Assembly: GCA_016124795.1 (NCBI GenBank) | Contig: WGNB01000042.1 | Location: 29,113-93,112 of the forward strand | Origin: Rhodopseudomonas sp. | Lineage (GTDB): Bacteria > Pseudomonadota > Alphaproteobacteria > Rhizobiales > Xanthobacteraceae | Direction: 5' to 3' | Length of the DNA stretch: 64,000 bases | In this document: piece by piece, positions 1-8,328 of the stretch | Layout of the letters: every line of letters starts with the position of its first letter | How positions within the stretch are numbered: the stretch's first letter is position 1 | Notes under the pieces: model-generated | Told to the model about the DNA's origin: nothing | Databases searched by the model: none | The model's input: the letters and a program-made list of their open reading frames with translations, nothing else | Position numbers and translations under genes: made by a program

Positions 1-12
1 GTCGCCTATTTA

Positions 13-27
13 GGAAACGATTGTTCC
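13..27. promoter_or_regulatory. Weak dyad before MFS gene (possible operator)
   Basis: A GGAA-N7-TTCC dyad lies 17 nt before the chosen start of the first MFS gene. Short dyads of this kind are often TetR-type operators in front of exporter genes. The arms are only 4 bp, no regulator gene is visible inside the window, and the upstream side is cut by the window edge, so this is a weak candidate. Confidence 0.25.
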
Positions 28-43
28 CATTATGGAGAGAACG

Positions 44-1273
44 ATGAACATGACCTATGCGCCGCGGGCCGCGGTGCGGCAGGCAGCCACGCTGCCACCA
101 TGGCTGACATTGCTGCTGGCGACGGCTGCCGGCTTGATCGCCGCCAATGTCTATTACGCCCAGCCGCTGGTCGGTGCGATCAGCGCCGCACTCGGCATGT
201 CGCCCCAGGCGACCGGGTTGATCGTCACCATGACGCAGATCGGTTATGGCGCCGGTCTGTTGCTGGTGGTGCCGCTCGGCGATCTCGTCGAGAACCGCCG
301 CCTCATCGTCATCATTCTGGCGATCGCGACATTGGCGCTGATCGGCGCGGCCGTGTCGTCGCATGTTGCCGGCTTTCTCACGGCGGCGCTGCTGATCGGC
401 GTCGGCGCTGTGGCGGTGCAGGTGCTGGTGCCTTATGTCGCGCATCTCGCGCCGGAGCAGGCGCGCGGCCGCGTCGTCGGCAACGTGATGAGCGGCTTGA
501 TGCTGGGTATCATGCTGGCCCGCCCGGCCGCGAGCGTGGTTGCCGACCTGTGGTCGTGGCACGGCGTGTTCGTCATATCGGCGGTGCTGATGGCCGGATT
601 GGCGGTCGTGCTGCGGCTGGCCCTGCCCAAGCGGCAGCCGGCGCCGGGCCTGAGCTATATCGCCCTGCTGGCATCGATGGTGCGGCTGGCCCTTCATACC
701 CCGGTTTTGCAGCGCCGCGCGCTGTATCAAGCTTGTCTGTTCGGCGCCTTCAGCCTGTTCTGGACCACGGTGCCGCTCCTGTTGGCCGACACCTTCGGCA
801 TGTCGCAGCGTGGCATCGCGCTGTTCGCCCTTGCCGGCGTTGCCGGTGCGATCGCCGCGCCGCTGGCCGGTCGCGCCGCCGACCGGGGCTGGAGCAAGGC
901 CGGCACTGGCGTGGCGATGATCACGGTGAGCCTGTCGCTGCTGCTGGGCTGGTTCGGCCTGTCCGGTTCTTACGCCGGCCTTGCCGCGCTTGTCGCCGCC
1001 GCGGTGCTGCTCGACTTCGGCGTCACCGGACATTTCGTGTTGGGACAGCGCGCGATCTTCTCATTGCCCGCCGCCTATCGTGGCAGGCTCAACGGCCTTT
1101 ACATGGCGACGTTCTTCACCGGCGGCGCAATCGGCTCCGCGCTCGGCGGCTGGACCTATGCCGAAGGCGGCTGGCCGCTCTCGATGGCCGTTGGCGCCGC
1201 ACTGCCCTTGTTGGCCTTCGTCGGTTATCTGGTCAATCCGTCGGCGGCGGAAGTCGAAGGTAGCGCGCCATGA
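44..1273 (+). CDS. MFS transporter (drug/metabolite exporter type)
   Basis: Predicted inner-membrane transporter of the major facilitator superfamily, 409 aa with about 12 hydrophobic segments. The first segment carries the NVYYAQPL motif common in DHA1-type exporters, and the loop after the second segment has a GDLVENRR motif matching the MFS loop 2-3 signature. I chose the ATG at 44 because GGAGAG lies 4-6 nt before it. An in-frame ATG at 32 overlaps that ribosome binding site and would add four residues. The gene is convergent with the LLM oxidoreductase, with a 9-nt gap. The substrate cannot be inferred. Confidence 0.85.
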   Translation: MNMTYAPRAAVRQAATLPPWLTLLLATAAGLIAANVYYAQPLVGAISAALGMSPQATGLIVTMTQIGYGAGLLLVVPLGDLVENRRLIVIILAIATLALIGAAVSSHVAGFLTAALLIGVGAVAVQVLVPYVAHLAPEQARGRVVGNVMSGLMLGIMLARPAASVVADLWSWHGVFVISAVLMAGLAVVLRLALPKRQPAPGLSYIALLASMVRLALHTPVLQRRALYQACLFGAFSLFWTTVPLLLADTFGMSQRGIALFALAGVAGAIAAPLAGRAADRGWSKAGTGVAMITVSLSLLLGWFGLSGSYAGLAALVAAAVLLDFGVTGHFVLGQRAIFSLPAAYRGRLNGLYMATFFTGGAIGSALGGWTYAEGGWPLSMAVGAALPLLAFVGYLVNPSAAEVEGSAP

Positions 1274-1282
1274 CCCGCGTCG

Positions 1283-2308
1283 TCAGGCAACCATGTCGCG
1301 CACCAACGGGATGACCTTGCGGCCATAGAGTTCGATGCACTTCATCATCTTGTCGTGGCTTAGCGGCCCCGCCGAATATTTCATGTCGAACCGCTCGGCC
1401 CCGAGCGCCTTGACCGTCGCGGCGATCTTGCGCGCGACGGTTTCAGGGCTGCCGACATAAAGCGAGCCCTGCGCGATTTCGCGCTCGAACTCGGCCTTGC
1501 CGAAAGGCGGCCAGCCGCGTTCGGCGCCGATCTTGTCGCGCATCCGCTTGTAGTCGTCGAACAGTTCGGCTTTGGCGTGATCGTCGGTCTCGCCGACAAA
1601 GCCGTGAGAATGAACGCCGACCGGCAAGGCCGGCTTGCCGGCCTCACTGAGGGCACGGCGGAATAAATCGGCATAAGGCGCGAAGCGCTTCGGGTCGCCG
1701 CCGATGATCGCCAGCATCATCGGGAAATTGTAGTGGGCCGCGCGCATCACCGATTCCGGCGTGCCGCCGACGCCGATCCAGGTCGCCAACGGCTTATCGA
1801 GCTTCGGATAGACGCTTTGATCTTTCAGCGGCGGCCGCGTCGAGCCCTGCCAGGTGACGGCATGCTGCTTGAGAACCTCGGCATAGAGGTCGAGTTTCTC
1901 GTTGAACAGGACTTCGTAGTGATTGAGGTCGAAGCCGAACAAAGGAAATGACTCGATGAACGAGCCACGGCCGAGACAGACCTCGGCGCGACCGTTCGAG
2001 GCGGCGTTGAGCGTGGCGAAGCGCTGATAGACCCGGATCGGGTCGTCCGACGACAGCACGGTCACCGCCGAGCCAAGCTTGATGCGTCTGGTTCGTCCGG
2101 CGATGGTCGCGAGGACCATCTCCGGCGAGGTCACGGCGAAATCGGCACGATGGTGTTCGCCAATGCCAATGGCATCGACGCCGGTTTCATCCGCCAGCAC
2201 CGCCTCCTCGATCAGGTTGCGGATGACGTGTGCGGCGTGGAGCGGTTTGCCGTCCGGCCCATCGGTGATATCGCCGAAGGTGTCGAGGCCGAGTTCGATG
2301 GGGGGCAT
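1283..2308 (-). CDS. LLM class flavin-dependent oxidoreductase
   Basis: Predicted bacterial luciferase-like monooxygenase, a TIM-barrel flavin enzyme. The N-terminus has ELGLDTFGD, followed by GIGEHHRADFAVTSP, which is typical of the family's flavin-binding core. The region near residues 85-125 (LGSAVTVLSSDDP, then a long stretch to the LGRGSF motif) also fits. The length of 341 aa is normal. I chose the ATG at 2308 because GGAG lies 10 nt upstream; an ATG at 2326 has no properly spaced site. The substrate is unknown. A promoter candidate lies about 60 nt upstream. Confidence 0.85.
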   Translation of the reverse strand: MPPIELGLDTFGDITDGPDGKPLHAAHVIRNLIEEAVLADETGVDAIGIGEHHRADFAVTSPEMVLATIAGRTRRIKLGSAVTVLSSDDPIRVYQRFATLNAASNGRAEVCLGRGSFIESFPLFGFDLNHYEVLFNEKLDLYAEVLKQHAVTWQGSTRPPLKDQSVYPKLDKPLATWIGVGGTPESVMRAAHYNFPMMLAIIGGDPKRFAPYADLFRRALSEAGKPALPVGVHSHGFVGETDDHAKAELFDDYKRMRDKIGAERGWPPFGKAEFEREIAQGSLYVGSPETVARKIAATVKALGAERFDMKYSAGPLSHDKMMKCIELYGRKVIPLVRDMVA

Positions 2309-2371
2309 TTGTCTTTCTCCGCTCATTCCCGCATCAGTAGGGTCGAGCGGTCAATACACCAGCCATCCGAT

Positions 2372-2401
2372 ATTACATAATCCTCACTCGTCGGCCGCCA
2401 A
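2372..2401 (-). promoter_or_regulatory. Candidate sigma-70 promoter of LLM oxidoreductase
   Basis: On the minus strand there is TTGGCG (2401-2396), an 18-nt spacer and TGTAAT (2377-2372). The -10 element matches TATAAT at 5 of 6 positions. It would start transcription near 2364, about 55 nt before the LLM gene start. It lies directly after the stop codon of the upstream exported-protein gene. Identified by eye only. Confidence 0.4.
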
Positions 2402-2404
2402 ACA

Positions 2405-3637
2405 CTACCGGGCTTCGATGCCCTGCCCGGCGCGTAACGATCGGCTCATGCGATCAACGGTTGCGTCCCAGCGGGTCTTCTGGTCGGCCGGATAGCTGAC
2501 CGCCAGACAGTGGATGACGTCGTTTGGCGCTTTGGAGAAATTGCACCGCTGATAGAAAATGTCGCCGTCGCGGGTACCGGATATGGCGAAGAACGCCGCC
2601 GTGACCCGCCGGAAACTGAGACCGTCCCGGCCGATATATTTGTTGAGGTAGTTTTGCGGGCTGTCGCCGTCGAGATTGTGACTGGCATAGATCGTCAGCC
2701 GTGCGCGGCCGTCGGCACTGTGGAAAACCCGGCCATCGCCGTTTTCCGATGGCGGTTCCGGCGCGCTGAATATTCCAGCGGGATACTCAACCGTCGTGCC
2801 GTAACGAGCGTTTTCATAAACGGTCCAATTTTCCGGCGAGGCCGCGGACTGGACTTGTACCGGCGCAGGCGCTGCTTCGACGGTGGCGATACCTTGCTTT
2901 TCGGCGCAAGACACCAACACCGGAACCATCGTCGCGTCAAACCGGTAGACGGCGACGATATTGGCGGCCTTCGCGCCGCGCTCGGATTGCACGACAACGA
3001 ATTCGCCTTTGGCGGCTGCAACCATCTCCAGAAAGCGCTTTGCATCGGCCTTGCCGACCGCGGTGAAGCCGCCCTTTTTCGGCTCCGGCACGGAAAAAGC
3101 AACCGGACCATCATAGGCTTTCAGTATCGTGTATTCACCGGTCGTGAATTCATTGCCGCCTACTCGTCGGGTCTTTTCCTTGCCGGCGAAAATGCGAACC
3201 GGTGGGGTCGGTGTTGCCTCGCGCGGTTCCGGCGTTGCAAGGCGCACGAAAGCGCCAGGCGCGGCTATACCGATGTCGAGCCTGTGGCTGTCGCCCTCCT
3301 CGCGGAAATAGCAAGCGACCGCACCCGTCGGCGATTTGCCGACATAGACGCGCTTGGCCCGATCGAAGACGCCGGTCGGCGTCAACGATCCAATCGGATC
3401 GTTCGTGCTGACAAACGGCGGGTCGCTCGGGCGCCGCCGCTCCGACGGCGGTTGCGGCGCGGGAGTTGCCGGGACGGGATGTCCAGCGCCCCGATTCTTT
3501 CTCAGACTGTTGAGATCGATATCGCCAAAGGGATCGCTCGATTGCGCCAATGCCGCAATGGGGGCCATGTCCGACGCGGCGATGATGAAAATCGCTGAGC
3601 TAACGGCAATGAGAGGCAGGACTCGGCGGCACGGCAT
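2405..3637 (-). CDS. Exported protein of unknown function
   Basis: A 410-aa protein with a clear N-terminal signal peptide: basic start MPCRR, hydrophobic core LPLIAVSSAIFIIAA, and likely cleavage after AALA. It is then Pro-rich (residues 45-80). Two beta-rich segments follow. The C-terminal one (about residues 280-405) begins NWTVYENARYGTTVEYP, a motif I associate with a recurring but uncharacterised domain in alphaproteobacterial secreted proteins. Four or five cysteines in the mature part could form disulfides. I chose the ATG at 3637 because GGAGA sits 8 nt upstream; the longer ORF has none. A FixK/FNR-type box lies 79-92 nt upstream, so low-oxygen induction is likely. No enzymatic function is recognised. 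Confidence 0.75.
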   Translation of the reverse strand: MPCRRVLPLIAVSSAIFIIAASDMAPIAALAQSSDPFGDIDLNSLRKNRGAGHPVPATPAPQPPSERRRPSDPPFVSTNDPIGSLTPTGVFDRAKRVYVGKSPTGAVACYFREEGDSHRLDIGIAAPGAFVRLATPEPREATPTPPVRIFAGKEKTRRVGGNEFTTGEYTILKAYDGPVAFSVPEPKKGGFTAVGKADAKRFLEMVAAAKGEFVVVQSERGAKAANIVAVYRFDATMVPVLVSCAEKQGIATVEAAPAPVQVQSAASPENWTVYENARYGTTVEYPAGIFSAPEPPSENGDGRVFHSADGRARLTIYASHNLDGDSPQNYLNKYIGRDGLSFRRVTAAFFAISGTRDGDIFYQRCNFSKAPNDVIHCLAVSYPADQKTRWDATVDRMSRSLRAGQGIEAR

Positions 3638-3686
3638 ATTTGTTGTCTCCGAACTAGGGCCCCAACGGCGCGCCAAGACGTGTCAA

Positions 3687-3738
3687 CTTTGTCGGAGGAT
3701 CGCGGTAGCCGGACGTTGATCTACGTCAACCGACAAAG
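3687..3738. repeat. 9-bp perfect inverted repeat around FixK box
   Basis: CTTTGTCGG at 3687-3695 is the exact reverse complement of CCGACAAAG at 3730-3738. The FixK/FNR-type box at 3716-3729 lies between the arms and directly touches the right arm. It lies in the 121-nt gap between two exported-protein genes. It could be a second operator or an RNA hairpin at the end of the upstream gene. Confidence 0.5.
3716..3729 (-). promoter_or_regulatory. FixK/FNR-type box before exported protein gene
   Basis: TTGATCTACGTCAA fits the rhizobial FixK consensus TTG(A/C)-N6-(T/G)CAA and differs by one base from the full palindrome TTGAT-N4-ATCAA. Its centre is about 86 nt before the start codon at 3637. If activation is class II (site at -41.5), transcription would start near 3681. 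I do not see a good -10 hexamer at that position, so the exact promoter is uncertain. Confidence 0.6.
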
Positions 3739-3758
3739 CATCGGGGCTGAGGCGATCT

Positions 3759-5600
3759 CTATTGGCGAGAAATGTTCCACTTGCCGTTTCGCGGCGCTTT
3801 CCACAACGGCTTGCTGGTCCGGCGCAACGAAAGCGACCCTGCTGCTCTCCTGTCGGTAATTCGACCGTCGAGTTGCGCGGTAAAGGGATAATTGTAGATC
3901 ATCGCCATGACGTCTTGCATCGCTGCGCCAACAGCAGCGCCGGTGTCGCGAATGTCGACGGGACCGCGACCTGACACGGCGTCGGCCTTTACGGAGCGGC
4001 CGGTGAGCGTTGCGACAATATGGCCATCTTGCGAGACCTGGCCCGTAACGGTCGCACTTTGGCGAACCTTGGCTTTCGCGAGAATGGCGTCGAACGTTCC
4101 GGTCACGCGGTCACGGGTGATCGTCAATCTCAGCGTGAACTGGGTCTGCTCATAGCCGGGAATTCCGTAGCTGCCACGGCCGACATAAATCCCGTCGAAG
4201 CCCTCCGGCTCTTCAAGGATATTGACGAGTTCCGCCACTTGGGCGGCGCGCTTGTCGTCCGGGCATATGGCGAGGCTATTTTTGAAGAAAGGCACCGCCT
4301 CGGCCGGCTTGCCGGCATTATAGAGCGACTGCCCGTGCTTCCAGAGCCGCAATGCCTGTTCCTGGGCGTCGGCGATACAGGCGCCGCCGATATTCGCCGC
4401 GACCGCCATTTCCCGAGCTTGCTTCACGGCGTCGGCGGCGTCGGCATATTCCTTGCTGTCCTTGCCGTAGATCAGCGCGGAGGACAGCATCCGCGATGCC
4501 AGTGTCAGGTGACGGTCGTTGTTCGGATCAAGCTCAGGCATGTTTTCCATGCCGGCGATCACTCGGTCGAGATAGGTCTTGAGGTTGTAAGGGTTATTGT
4601 CGAGCGCGTGGCGGCCGTCCTTGCGCTCAATGGCATCCTTAAGCGGGCCCAGAATGATGTCGGTTTTTTTCTCGGCCGCGACCGCGGCGTCCGCCCGCGC
4701 CTTGTCATCCTTTTCCTTCTTGATCCGGCCGTCGAACGATTTGACGATGCTGGCGATAATCTCGTCCTCGGTGGTTTTGGTCAGGCGTTCGCGCAGGCCG
4801 TCGTTCGCGGAAGCCGCGGCGTCGCCAATTGCCGCTGTCTTCTGGGCTTCGAGATCGCGGCGGCGTACATCAATGACATAAGCATAACCGCCGGTACCGG
4901 CGCGCACTTGATCGAGGATCAATTCGCGCGCCTTGGCATCGCCGTTCTTGTAATCCCTGTAGAGATCCTCGATCTTGCTATCGACGTATTCGCCCTTGGC
5001 GTATTTCATCGCGCCGGCAGAGGCTTCATAAAAACCGATCACGCCGGCAGCTGGCGTCAGACCGATCAGCGCCTGACCGACATATTCGGCCGCGGCGCGC
5101 TGGCCACCCTTGGTGCCCGACATGGCGTTGCCGAGCGCTTGCGAAATTTCCCGAACCTTGTCGGCCTTGCCGATCATGGAGCCGAGCATCTCGCGCGTCT
5201 CCGCGTTCGAACTGAGACGCGCAAATTGTTCACCGAATTTCACTGCCACCGATTCGGACGCGGCGCGGATCTTGTCGGGATCGCCAGAAGCATAAGCGTC
5301 GGCGGTATCTTCGGCGAGTTTTTCGAAATCCGGAGTCATGACCGCGACTTCGGCAAGGGCGCGGGACGCCGTCGGGTTTATCGTTTTTCGTGCCGCGTAA
5401 AGCTTCTTATAGAGCGCGAAGATGGCGGCCTTGGACTGCGATCTGACCAGTTCGTCTTTCTTCTGGTCGGCATAATTGAGCGCGGCCTCCCTGGCGTCCT
5501 TGCGCCAATCGGCATGGGCCGGGAAAAGTACGCATCCCGACAAGATGAGCGCAACAACGGCCGTCGATAAAAAGCTGCGTGTTCCTGCCTTCAACGACAT
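3759..5600 (-). CDS. Large predicted lipoprotein of unknown function
   Basis: A 613-aa envelope protein. The N-terminus is a lipoprotein signal: hydrophobic stretch, then lipobox ILSGC with the lipidated cysteine at residue 23. The long middle part is mostly charged helix. A hydrophobic helix pair lies near residues 170-200 (YVGQALIGLTPAAGVIGFYE). Around residues 405-460 is a TPR-like helix pair (LWKHGQSLYNAGKPAEAVPF, ending in LAICPDD). The last ~130 residues look beta-rich and start at GFDGIYVGRGSYGIPGYEQ. I do not recognise the family. A perfect FixK/FNR-type box lies 75-88 nt upstream, and the next gene downstream is another box-bearing exported protein. The two probably respond to oxygen together. 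Confidence 0.75.
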   Translation of the reverse strand: MSLKAGTRSFLSTAVVALILSGCVLFPAHADWRKDAREAALNYADQKKDELVRSQSKAAIFALYKKLYAARKTINPTASRALAEVAVMTPDFEKLAEDTADAYASGDPDKIRAASESVAVKFGEQFARLSSNAETREMLGSMIGKADKVREISQALGNAMSGTKGGQRAAAEYVGQALIGLTPAAGVIGFYEASAGAMKYAKGEYVDSKIEDLYRDYKNGDAKARELILDQVRAGTGGYAYVIDVRRRDLEAQKTAAIGDAAASANDGLRERLTKTTEDEIIASIVKSFDGRIKKEKDDKARADAAVAAEKKTDIILGPLKDAIERKDGRHALDNNPYNLKTYLDRVIAGMENMPELDPNNDRHLTLASRMLSSALIYGKDSKEYADAADAVKQAREMAVAANIGGACIADAQEQALRLWKHGQSLYNAGKPAEAVPFFKNSLAICPDDKRAAQVAELVNILEEPEGFDGIYVGRGSYGIPGYEQTQFTLRLTITRDRVTGTFDAILAKAKVRQSATVTGQVSQDGHIVATLTGRSVKADAVSGRGPVDIRDTGAAVGAAMQDVMAMIYNYPFTAQLDGRITDRRAAGSLSLRRTSKPLWKAPRNGKWNISRQ

Positions 5601-5612
5601 CGCATACCGTTC

Positions 5613-5661
5613 GCCGCGCGGTTATGTTGGTCTGACTTCTAAGGCCAGATAACCGCGCGGC
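5613..5661. repeat. 13-bp perfect inverted repeat at lipoprotein promoter
   Basis: GCCGCGCGGTTAT at 5613-5625 is the exact reverse complement of ATAACCGCGCGGC at 5649-5661, with a 23-nt spacer. It lies downstream of the ntrC stop and upstream of the lipoprotein gene start, both read on the minus strand. No T-run follows on the minus strand, so it is not a textbook terminator. The right arm overlaps the expected -10 region of the FixK-type promoter, so it may be an operator or a 5' UTR hairpin. Confidence 0.6.
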
Positions 5662-5674
5662 AAGCAGCGATATG

Positions 5675-5688
5675 TTGATCTCGATCAA
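5675..5688 (-). promoter_or_regulatory. Perfect FixK/FNR-type box before lipoprotein gene
   Basis: TTGATCTCGATCAA has two perfect half-sites in the TTGAT-N4-ATCAA arrangement recognised by the FNR/FixK/AadR family. Its centre is about 82 nt before the lipoprotein start at 5600. For a class II activator site at -41.5, the predicted -10 falls at about 5652-5647, which reads TTATCT on the minus strand. Transcription would then start near 5640. Confidence 0.7.
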
Positions 5689-5730
5689 TGAAGCCCGTCG
5701 CAGCCGGGCACCGATCAGCCGTTCGTGCGG

Positions 5731-7173
5731 CTAGTTCCCGCCCCTGAATACCTGAATATCGAGATCGCGGATCTTCTTGCGCAGCGTATTACGGTTGACG
5801 CCGAGCAGATCGGCGGCGCGGATCTGGTTGCCACGGGTGGCCGCCAGCGCCGCCGTCAGCAATGGGTACTCGATCTCGCGCAGAATGCGGTGATAGAGAC
5901 CGGCCGGCGGCAAGCCGTCCTCGAAGCCGCCGAAATAAGTCGACAGATGACGCTCGACAGCGGCCGACAGATTCTCCTCGCCGCGCGGTTCGTCGCCGCC
6001 GACCGGCAAGGCCGGTTGCGCGAGCTCGGCGTCCATCACGGCGGCGGTGATGGTTTCCTGCGGGTAAAGCGCGGCCAGACGCCGGGCGAGATTTTCCAGT
6101 TCGCGGACGTTGCCCGGCCAGCGGTGGCGCTTGAGCCGCTCCTGCGCAGCCTGATCGAGTTGCTTTGGCGGCAGACCCTCGCGCGCGGCCTGCGCGAAGA
6201 AATGCCGGATCAGATCGGGAATGTCCTCGGTGCGTTCACGCAAGGGAGGCAGCCGCAGCGGCACGACGTTGAGCCGGAAGAACAGGTCTTCGCGGAACAG
6301 GCCCTGCTGGATCTGCAAGCGCAGATCCTTGTTGGTGGCGGCGATGATGCGCACGTCGCTCTTGATCGGCGTGCGGCCGCCGACTGTCGTATATTCGCCC
6401 TGTTGCAAGACGCGCAGCAAACGGGTTTGCGCCTCCATCGGCATATCGCCGATTTCGTCGAGGAACAGCGTGCCGCCTTCGGCCTGCTCGAAACGGCCGG
6501 CCGAGCGCGTATTGGCGCCGGTGAATGCCCCCTTCTCATGGCCGAACAATTCCGACTCGATCAGGTCGCGCGGGATCGCCGCCATGTTGATCGCGACGAA
6601 AGTGCCGGCGCGGCGCTTGCCGTAATCGTGCAACGCCTTGGCCACCAGTTCCTTGCCGGTGCCGCTTTCGCCGGAGATCATCACCGTCAGGTCGGTCTGC
6701 ATCAGACGCGCCAGCACGCGATAGATTTCCTGCATCGCCGGTGAGCGGCCGACCAGCGGTATGGAATCGAATTCTTCCGGCTTGGCGCTTGATGCCCGCG
6801 GCTCCTTCGGCTCCGACATTGCGCGGCCGACGATACCGATCAGTTCCTTCAGATCGAAAGGCTTCGGCAGATATTCGTAGGCGCCGCGCTCGCTGGCGCG
6901 GATCGCGGTCATGAATGTGTTCTGCGCGCTCATGACGATGATCGGCAAGTCGGGCCGCGCTTTACGAATGCGCGGGATCAGGTCGAAAGCATTTTCGTCC
7001 GGCATCACCACGTCGGTGATGACCAGATCGCCGTCGCCCTGGCTGACCCAACGCCACAGCGTGGCGGCATTGCCGGTCGAGCGCACTTCATAGCCGGCGC
7101 GCGACAGAGCCTGATTCAACACGGTGCGGATTGCCGCATCGTCATCGGCGACAAGGATGCTTCCCGTCGGCAT
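5731..7173 (-). CDS. ntrC: Nitrogen response regulator NtrC
   Basis: A sigma-54-dependent transcriptional activator of the nitrogen limitation response, 480 aa. Receiver domain at residues 1-125 with phospho-acceptor Asp54 in [10 protein letters not shown] and the conserved Lys in YLPKPFD. The AAA+ domain at about 145-380 has Walker A GESGTGKE, the sigma-54 contact loop GAFTGA and Walker B-like [10 protein letters not shown]. The C-terminal Fis-type helix-turn-helix reads [20 protein letters not shown]. It lies 9 nt downstream of ntrB in the dusB-ntrB-ntrC operon. The expected ntrY-ntrX pair does not follow; a FixK-box lipoprotein gene does. Confidence 0.97.
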   Translation of the reverse strand: MPTGSILVADDDAAIRTVLNQALSRAGYEVRSTGNAATLWRWVSQGDGDLVITDVVMPDENAFDLIPRIRKARPDLPIIVMSAQNTFMTAIRASERGAYEYLPKPFDLKELIGIVGRAMSEPKEPRASSAKPEEFDSIPLVGRSPAMQEIYRVLARLMQTDLTVMISGESGTGKELVAKALHDYGKRRAGTFVAINMAAIPRDLIESELFGHEKGAFTGANTRSAGRFEQAEGGTLFLDEIGDMPMEAQTRLLRVLQQGEYTTVGGRTPIKSDVRIIAATNKDLRLQIQQGLFREDLFFRLNVVPLRLPPLRERTEDIPDLIRHFFAQAAREGLPPKQLDQAAQERLKRHRWPGNVRELENLARRLAALYPQETITAAVMDAELAQPALPVGGDEPRGEENLSAAVERHLSTYFGGFEDGLPPAGLYHRILREIEYPLLTAALAATRGNQIRAADLLGVNRNTLRKKIRDLDIQVFRGGN

Positions 7174-7182
7174 GGTTTTACC

Positions 7183-8328
7183 TCACGGGCTTTGGACGGA
7201 CGGCGCGTCGTCGGTGACGGCGTCGTCGCCATTGTAAATAGGCATCAGCACGCGGAAGGTCGTTCGCCGCGGCTGAGATTCGCACTCGATAATTCCGCCG
7301 TGGTCGCCGACGATCTTGGCGACCAAAGCGAGGCCTAAGCCGCTGCCGGTCCGTTTTGTTGTGACAAACGGATCGAACAGATGCGGCATTAGATCTTCCG
7401 GTACGCCCGGGCCGTTGTCCCTGACGCAAAACTCGAGCGGCAAGGAAACGCGGGCATTGGTACCAGGCACCGACAGACGCACGCCGGGCCGGAAGGCGGT
7501 GGTCAACTGGATCTCGCCATCGCTGGCGTCTTCACCGATCGCCTCGCAGGCGTTCTTGACCAGATTGAGGAAGACCTGAACGAGCTGATCGCGGTTGGCC
7601 AGAACCGGTGGCAGCGACGGGTCATATTCCTCGATGAATTTGACATGGCGGGCAAAGCCGGTCTGCGCCAGACGTTTCACATGGTCGAGAACGACGTGGA
7701 TGTTGACCGGTTCGCGCTCGACCGGACGTTCGTCGGCGAAGACTTCCATGCGATCGACCAGCTTCACGATCCGGTCGGTCTCGTCGCAAATCAGGGTGGT
7801 GAGTTGACGATCTTCGTCGGTGGCCGACTGTTCGAGCAGTTGCGCCGCGCCGCGGATGCCGGACAGCGGGTTCTTGATTTCATGCGCCAGCATGGCGGCC
7901 AGCGCGATGACGGAACGGGCGGCACCGCGATGCGTGAGCTGCCGATCCATTTTGTCGGCGATGGTGCGCTCCTGAAGCATCACGATGACGTGGTCGAGAT
8001 ATTCCGGCAATGGCGCCATATGCAGATCGACCAGCCGTTCGCCGGGATTGCGCGGCGTCGCCAGGTCGACCTTGTATTCGTTGACCGCCGATCCGCTGCG
8101 GCGGACTTGTTCGATCAGCGTCAAGAGCGGCGAGCCGAACGGCACCAGTTCACGCAACAGGTGGCGACGCAGCATCGGGATCGAGGCTTCGAAAAATTGT
8201 TCGGCGGCGACATTCGCATCGGCGATCTTGCCGTCGGCCGAGATCATCAGCACCGGATGCGGCAAGGCATTCAACATGGCGTCGGCCGAAATGTTGATCG
8301 GCGCGGCGACGGCATGGGCGCGGCTCAT
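7183..8328 (-). CDS. ntrB: Nitrogen sensor histidine kinase NtrB
   Basis: A cytosolic histidine kinase/phosphatase that phosphorylates NtrC under nitrogen limitation and is controlled by PII protein. 381 aa, no membrane segments. A PAS domain occupies about residues 15-120 ([20 protein letters not shown]). The H-box is [17 protein letters not shown] with phospho-His149. The ATPase domain shows the N-box NLVKNACEA, the G1 box DNGPGVPED and the G2 box [10 protein letters not shown]. Its ATG overlaps the dusB stop by 4 nt, so it is translationally coupled to dusB. Confidence 0.97.
   Translation of the reverse strand: MSRAHAVAAPINISADAMLNALPHPVLMISADGKIADANVAAEQFFEASIPMLRRHLLRELVPFGSPLLTLIEQVRRSGSAVNEYKVDLATPRNPGERLVDLHMAPLPEYLDHVIVMLQERTIADKMDRQLTHRGAARSVIALAAMLAHEIKNPLSGIRGAAQLLEQSATDEDRQLTTLICDETDRIVKLVDRMEVFADERPVEREPVNIHVVLDHVKRLAQTGFARHVKFIEEYDPSLPPVLANRDQLVQVFLNLVKNACEAIGEDASDGEIQLTTAFRPGVRLSVPGTNARVSLPLEFCVRDNGPGVPEDLMPHLFDPFVTTKRTGSGLGLALVAKIVGDHGGIIECESQPRRTTFRVLMPIYNGDDAVTDDAPSVQSP

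Noticed and set aside
4020..5570. 516-aa open frame on the plus strand
   Set aside because: It is antisense to the lipoprotein gene, which has a lipobox and a good promoter. Long antisense frames are common at this GC content.
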